This document shows, one piece after another, positions 63,144 to 64,000 of a stretch of 64,000 bases of DNA. Numbering within the stretch: position 1 is the first letter of the stretch; each line of letters begins with the position of its first letter. Source of the stretch: Henricia sp. BOLD:AAB3569 (Eukaryota; Echinodermata; Asteroidea; Spinulosida; Echinasteridae); NCBI GenBank assembly GCA_037783545.1, contig JBBELK010000024.1, positions 2,294,001-2,358,000 on the forward strand. The letters run 5' to 3'. The position numbers were made by a program, and so were the translations under genes. The notes below the pieces were generated by a model. It was not told the DNA's origin. It saw nothing but the letters and a program-made list of their open reading frames with translations, and did no database searches.

Positions 63144-63216
63144 CTGGAATCGAAGCAAATATCCAACGTTAAATTGCTGCATGCTATATGAACGGTGCTT
63201 GTAGGGGAAAAAACAT

Positions 63217-63345
63217 TAAAGGCAGAGGCTCGTCAGCAATGCGCACGCGCCAAATTCGTGCCACGAAATACGCAAAGACATGGAGCTGCATATTTCGTAG
63301 CACGAAATTGGCGCGCGCGCATTGCTGACGAGCCTCCGCCTTTAA
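63217..63345. mobile_element. Hairpin MITE family E, copy
   Basis: TTAAAGGCAGAGGCTCGTCA ... TGACGAGCCTCCGCCTTTAA; arms include GCAATGCGC, GCGCCAAATTCGTG and ACGAAATA. Confidence 0.93.
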
Positions 63346-63369
63346 GGCAAGTTACAATTGCAGACAATT

Positions 63370-63655
63370 GACCTTTATCACGGTGCGGCCATCTTAGTCT
63401 TGTTCCGGGCCCATAGCATGCATAGTATGTGTCGAGGATGATCAGTGCGTCTGCGCAACTGCACGATAGCTTATGTAATTGTTGTTTTGAAAGAATCACT
63501 GTCCGTGCTGCACGTTTTCCTGAACGCGCCACACATGTGCCATTGTGATGCCTACAATAATGAACAATTTCAACACAGACCTTTTTCCTGCAAGACCCGC
63601 TTTGGTTATGTTCATTTTAATAGTGGAAAGGGAAGATGGCCGCACCATGGAAAAA
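63370..63655. mobile_element. Family C MITE, full copy
   Basis: GACCTTTATCACGGTGCGGC ... AAGGGAAGATGGCCGCACCA; same orientation as 27262-27541. Confidence 0.87.
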
Positions 63656-63771
63656 GTCCACTGTTGGGAACACCATTTGAAGCTAAAAAATATTTCCAAG
63701 AAACTTTCTAAAAGCAATTATTTTGGAGAAATTTTTTACTTTCTGGAATTTTTCTCAAATAGATCTTGTAT

Positions 63772-63833
63772 TTGTATTTGTATTTATTTACCACATCCAA
63801 CAGCGGAAGAACTGCCAATTATAGGAATGGGAT
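63772..63833 (-). repeat. 5'-truncated SINE copy (family of 57767-57972)
   Basis: TATTTATTTACCACATCCAA then CAGCGGAAGAACTGCCAATT, GGAATGGG: reverse complement of the tail half of 57767-57972. Confidence 0.87.
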
Positions 63834-63884
63834 CAATTAACATAGATATTCGAATAACTATCAACTTCTAAGTTGAATTAGAAA

Positions 63885-64000
63885 TGGCCAGAGACACCGG
63901 GGAATCCCTCCCCTTGCTCTTCACGAAATAATGCTCTGGGATCTTTAAAGTGCGTTACATGTAACACACTGGACCAACGGCTTTACATCCCTTCCGAAGG
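63885..64000. repeat. Widespread element tail (ACGGCTTTACATCCCTTCCG)
   Basis: GAGACACCGGGGAATCC, ATGCTCTGGGATCTTTAAAG, ACACACTGGACCAACGGC. Related to 5958-6060. It continues past the window edge. Confidence 0.7.

Noticed and set aside
4687-63143. Fibronectin, tenascin or titin-like gene as the identity
   Set aside because: No FN1, FN2, EGF, fibrinogen or Ig modules between FN3 units, and the terminal module matches R3 receptor phosphatases.
1-64000. Prokaryotic features (operons, CRISPR, attachment sites)
   Set aside because: Splice sites, SINEs, microsatellites and FN3 exon structure show a metazoan genome; repeat spacing does not match CRISPR anywhere.

Overview
The window is one stretch of a very large, intron-rich animal gene read on the minus strand. 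I see 57 exons between 63143 and 130. Each is open throughout, each is flanked by AG/GT splice signals, and all join in one frame (about 3,860 codons). Going 5' to 3' of the gene (right to left), the exons encode 40 consecutive fibronectin type III (FN3) domains, called F1 (62877-63143) to F40 (2419-3636), and then a special membrane-proximal region in three exons (1380-1532, 779-1031, 130-200). That region has an FSxEYGPIxYYAxLVAE segment, a C-x8-CNGPL-x-P-x-T-Y core and a YTDTxWSxPI-like end. This is the layout I know from the last ectodomain module of R3-type receptor protein tyrosine phosphatases (PTPRB, PTPRQ, fly Ptp10D). The likely product is therefore a giant R3-like receptor tyrosine phosphatase. 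Signal peptide and further FN3 domains would lie right of 64000; transmembrane segment and phosphatase domain left of position 1. No gene on the plus strand convinced me.

Gene architecture: every domain boundary is a phase-1 intron, so each FN3 unit is a symmetric 1-1 module. Twenty-seven domains are single exons of 249-306 bp, twelve are split in two, and one (F8) is split in three with a 21-bp microexon. The internal introns lie at different places and in all three phases, so they look like separate gains. F4 to F17 alternate between two sequence types, pointing to growth of the array by two-domain units. F40 carries an RGD and the membrane-proximal region an RRKR furin-type site.

The introns are packed with repeats: many families of short palindromic elements with terminal inverted repeats (MITE-like), several nested in one another; tRNA-derived SINEs; a Tc1/mariner relic with a transposase fragment; a Tc1 MITE with a Sleeping Beauty-like end; a pogo/Tigger-like MITE; and mini- and microsatellites. 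Ends starting GGGGCCAATTTCAT, GTGAAATCGGCCCC and ACGGCTTTACATCCC, with the large FN3 receptor, suggest a marine deuterostome invertebrate, most likely an echinoderm (perhaps a sea star). This is from memory of such genomes and is not proven.

Introns over 300 bp where I recognise nothing: 1032-1379, 14014-14388, 23410-23890 and 49552-50300. Parts of others are also unassigned, for example 8808-9754, 42900-43300 and 60177-60946 (apart from G-rich low complexity). Two points stand out. One is the length of the FN3 array. The other is a three-copy 400-bp transposon-like family in which every copy keeps an intact ATG, a 37-nt open mini-exon and a GTAAGT donor.
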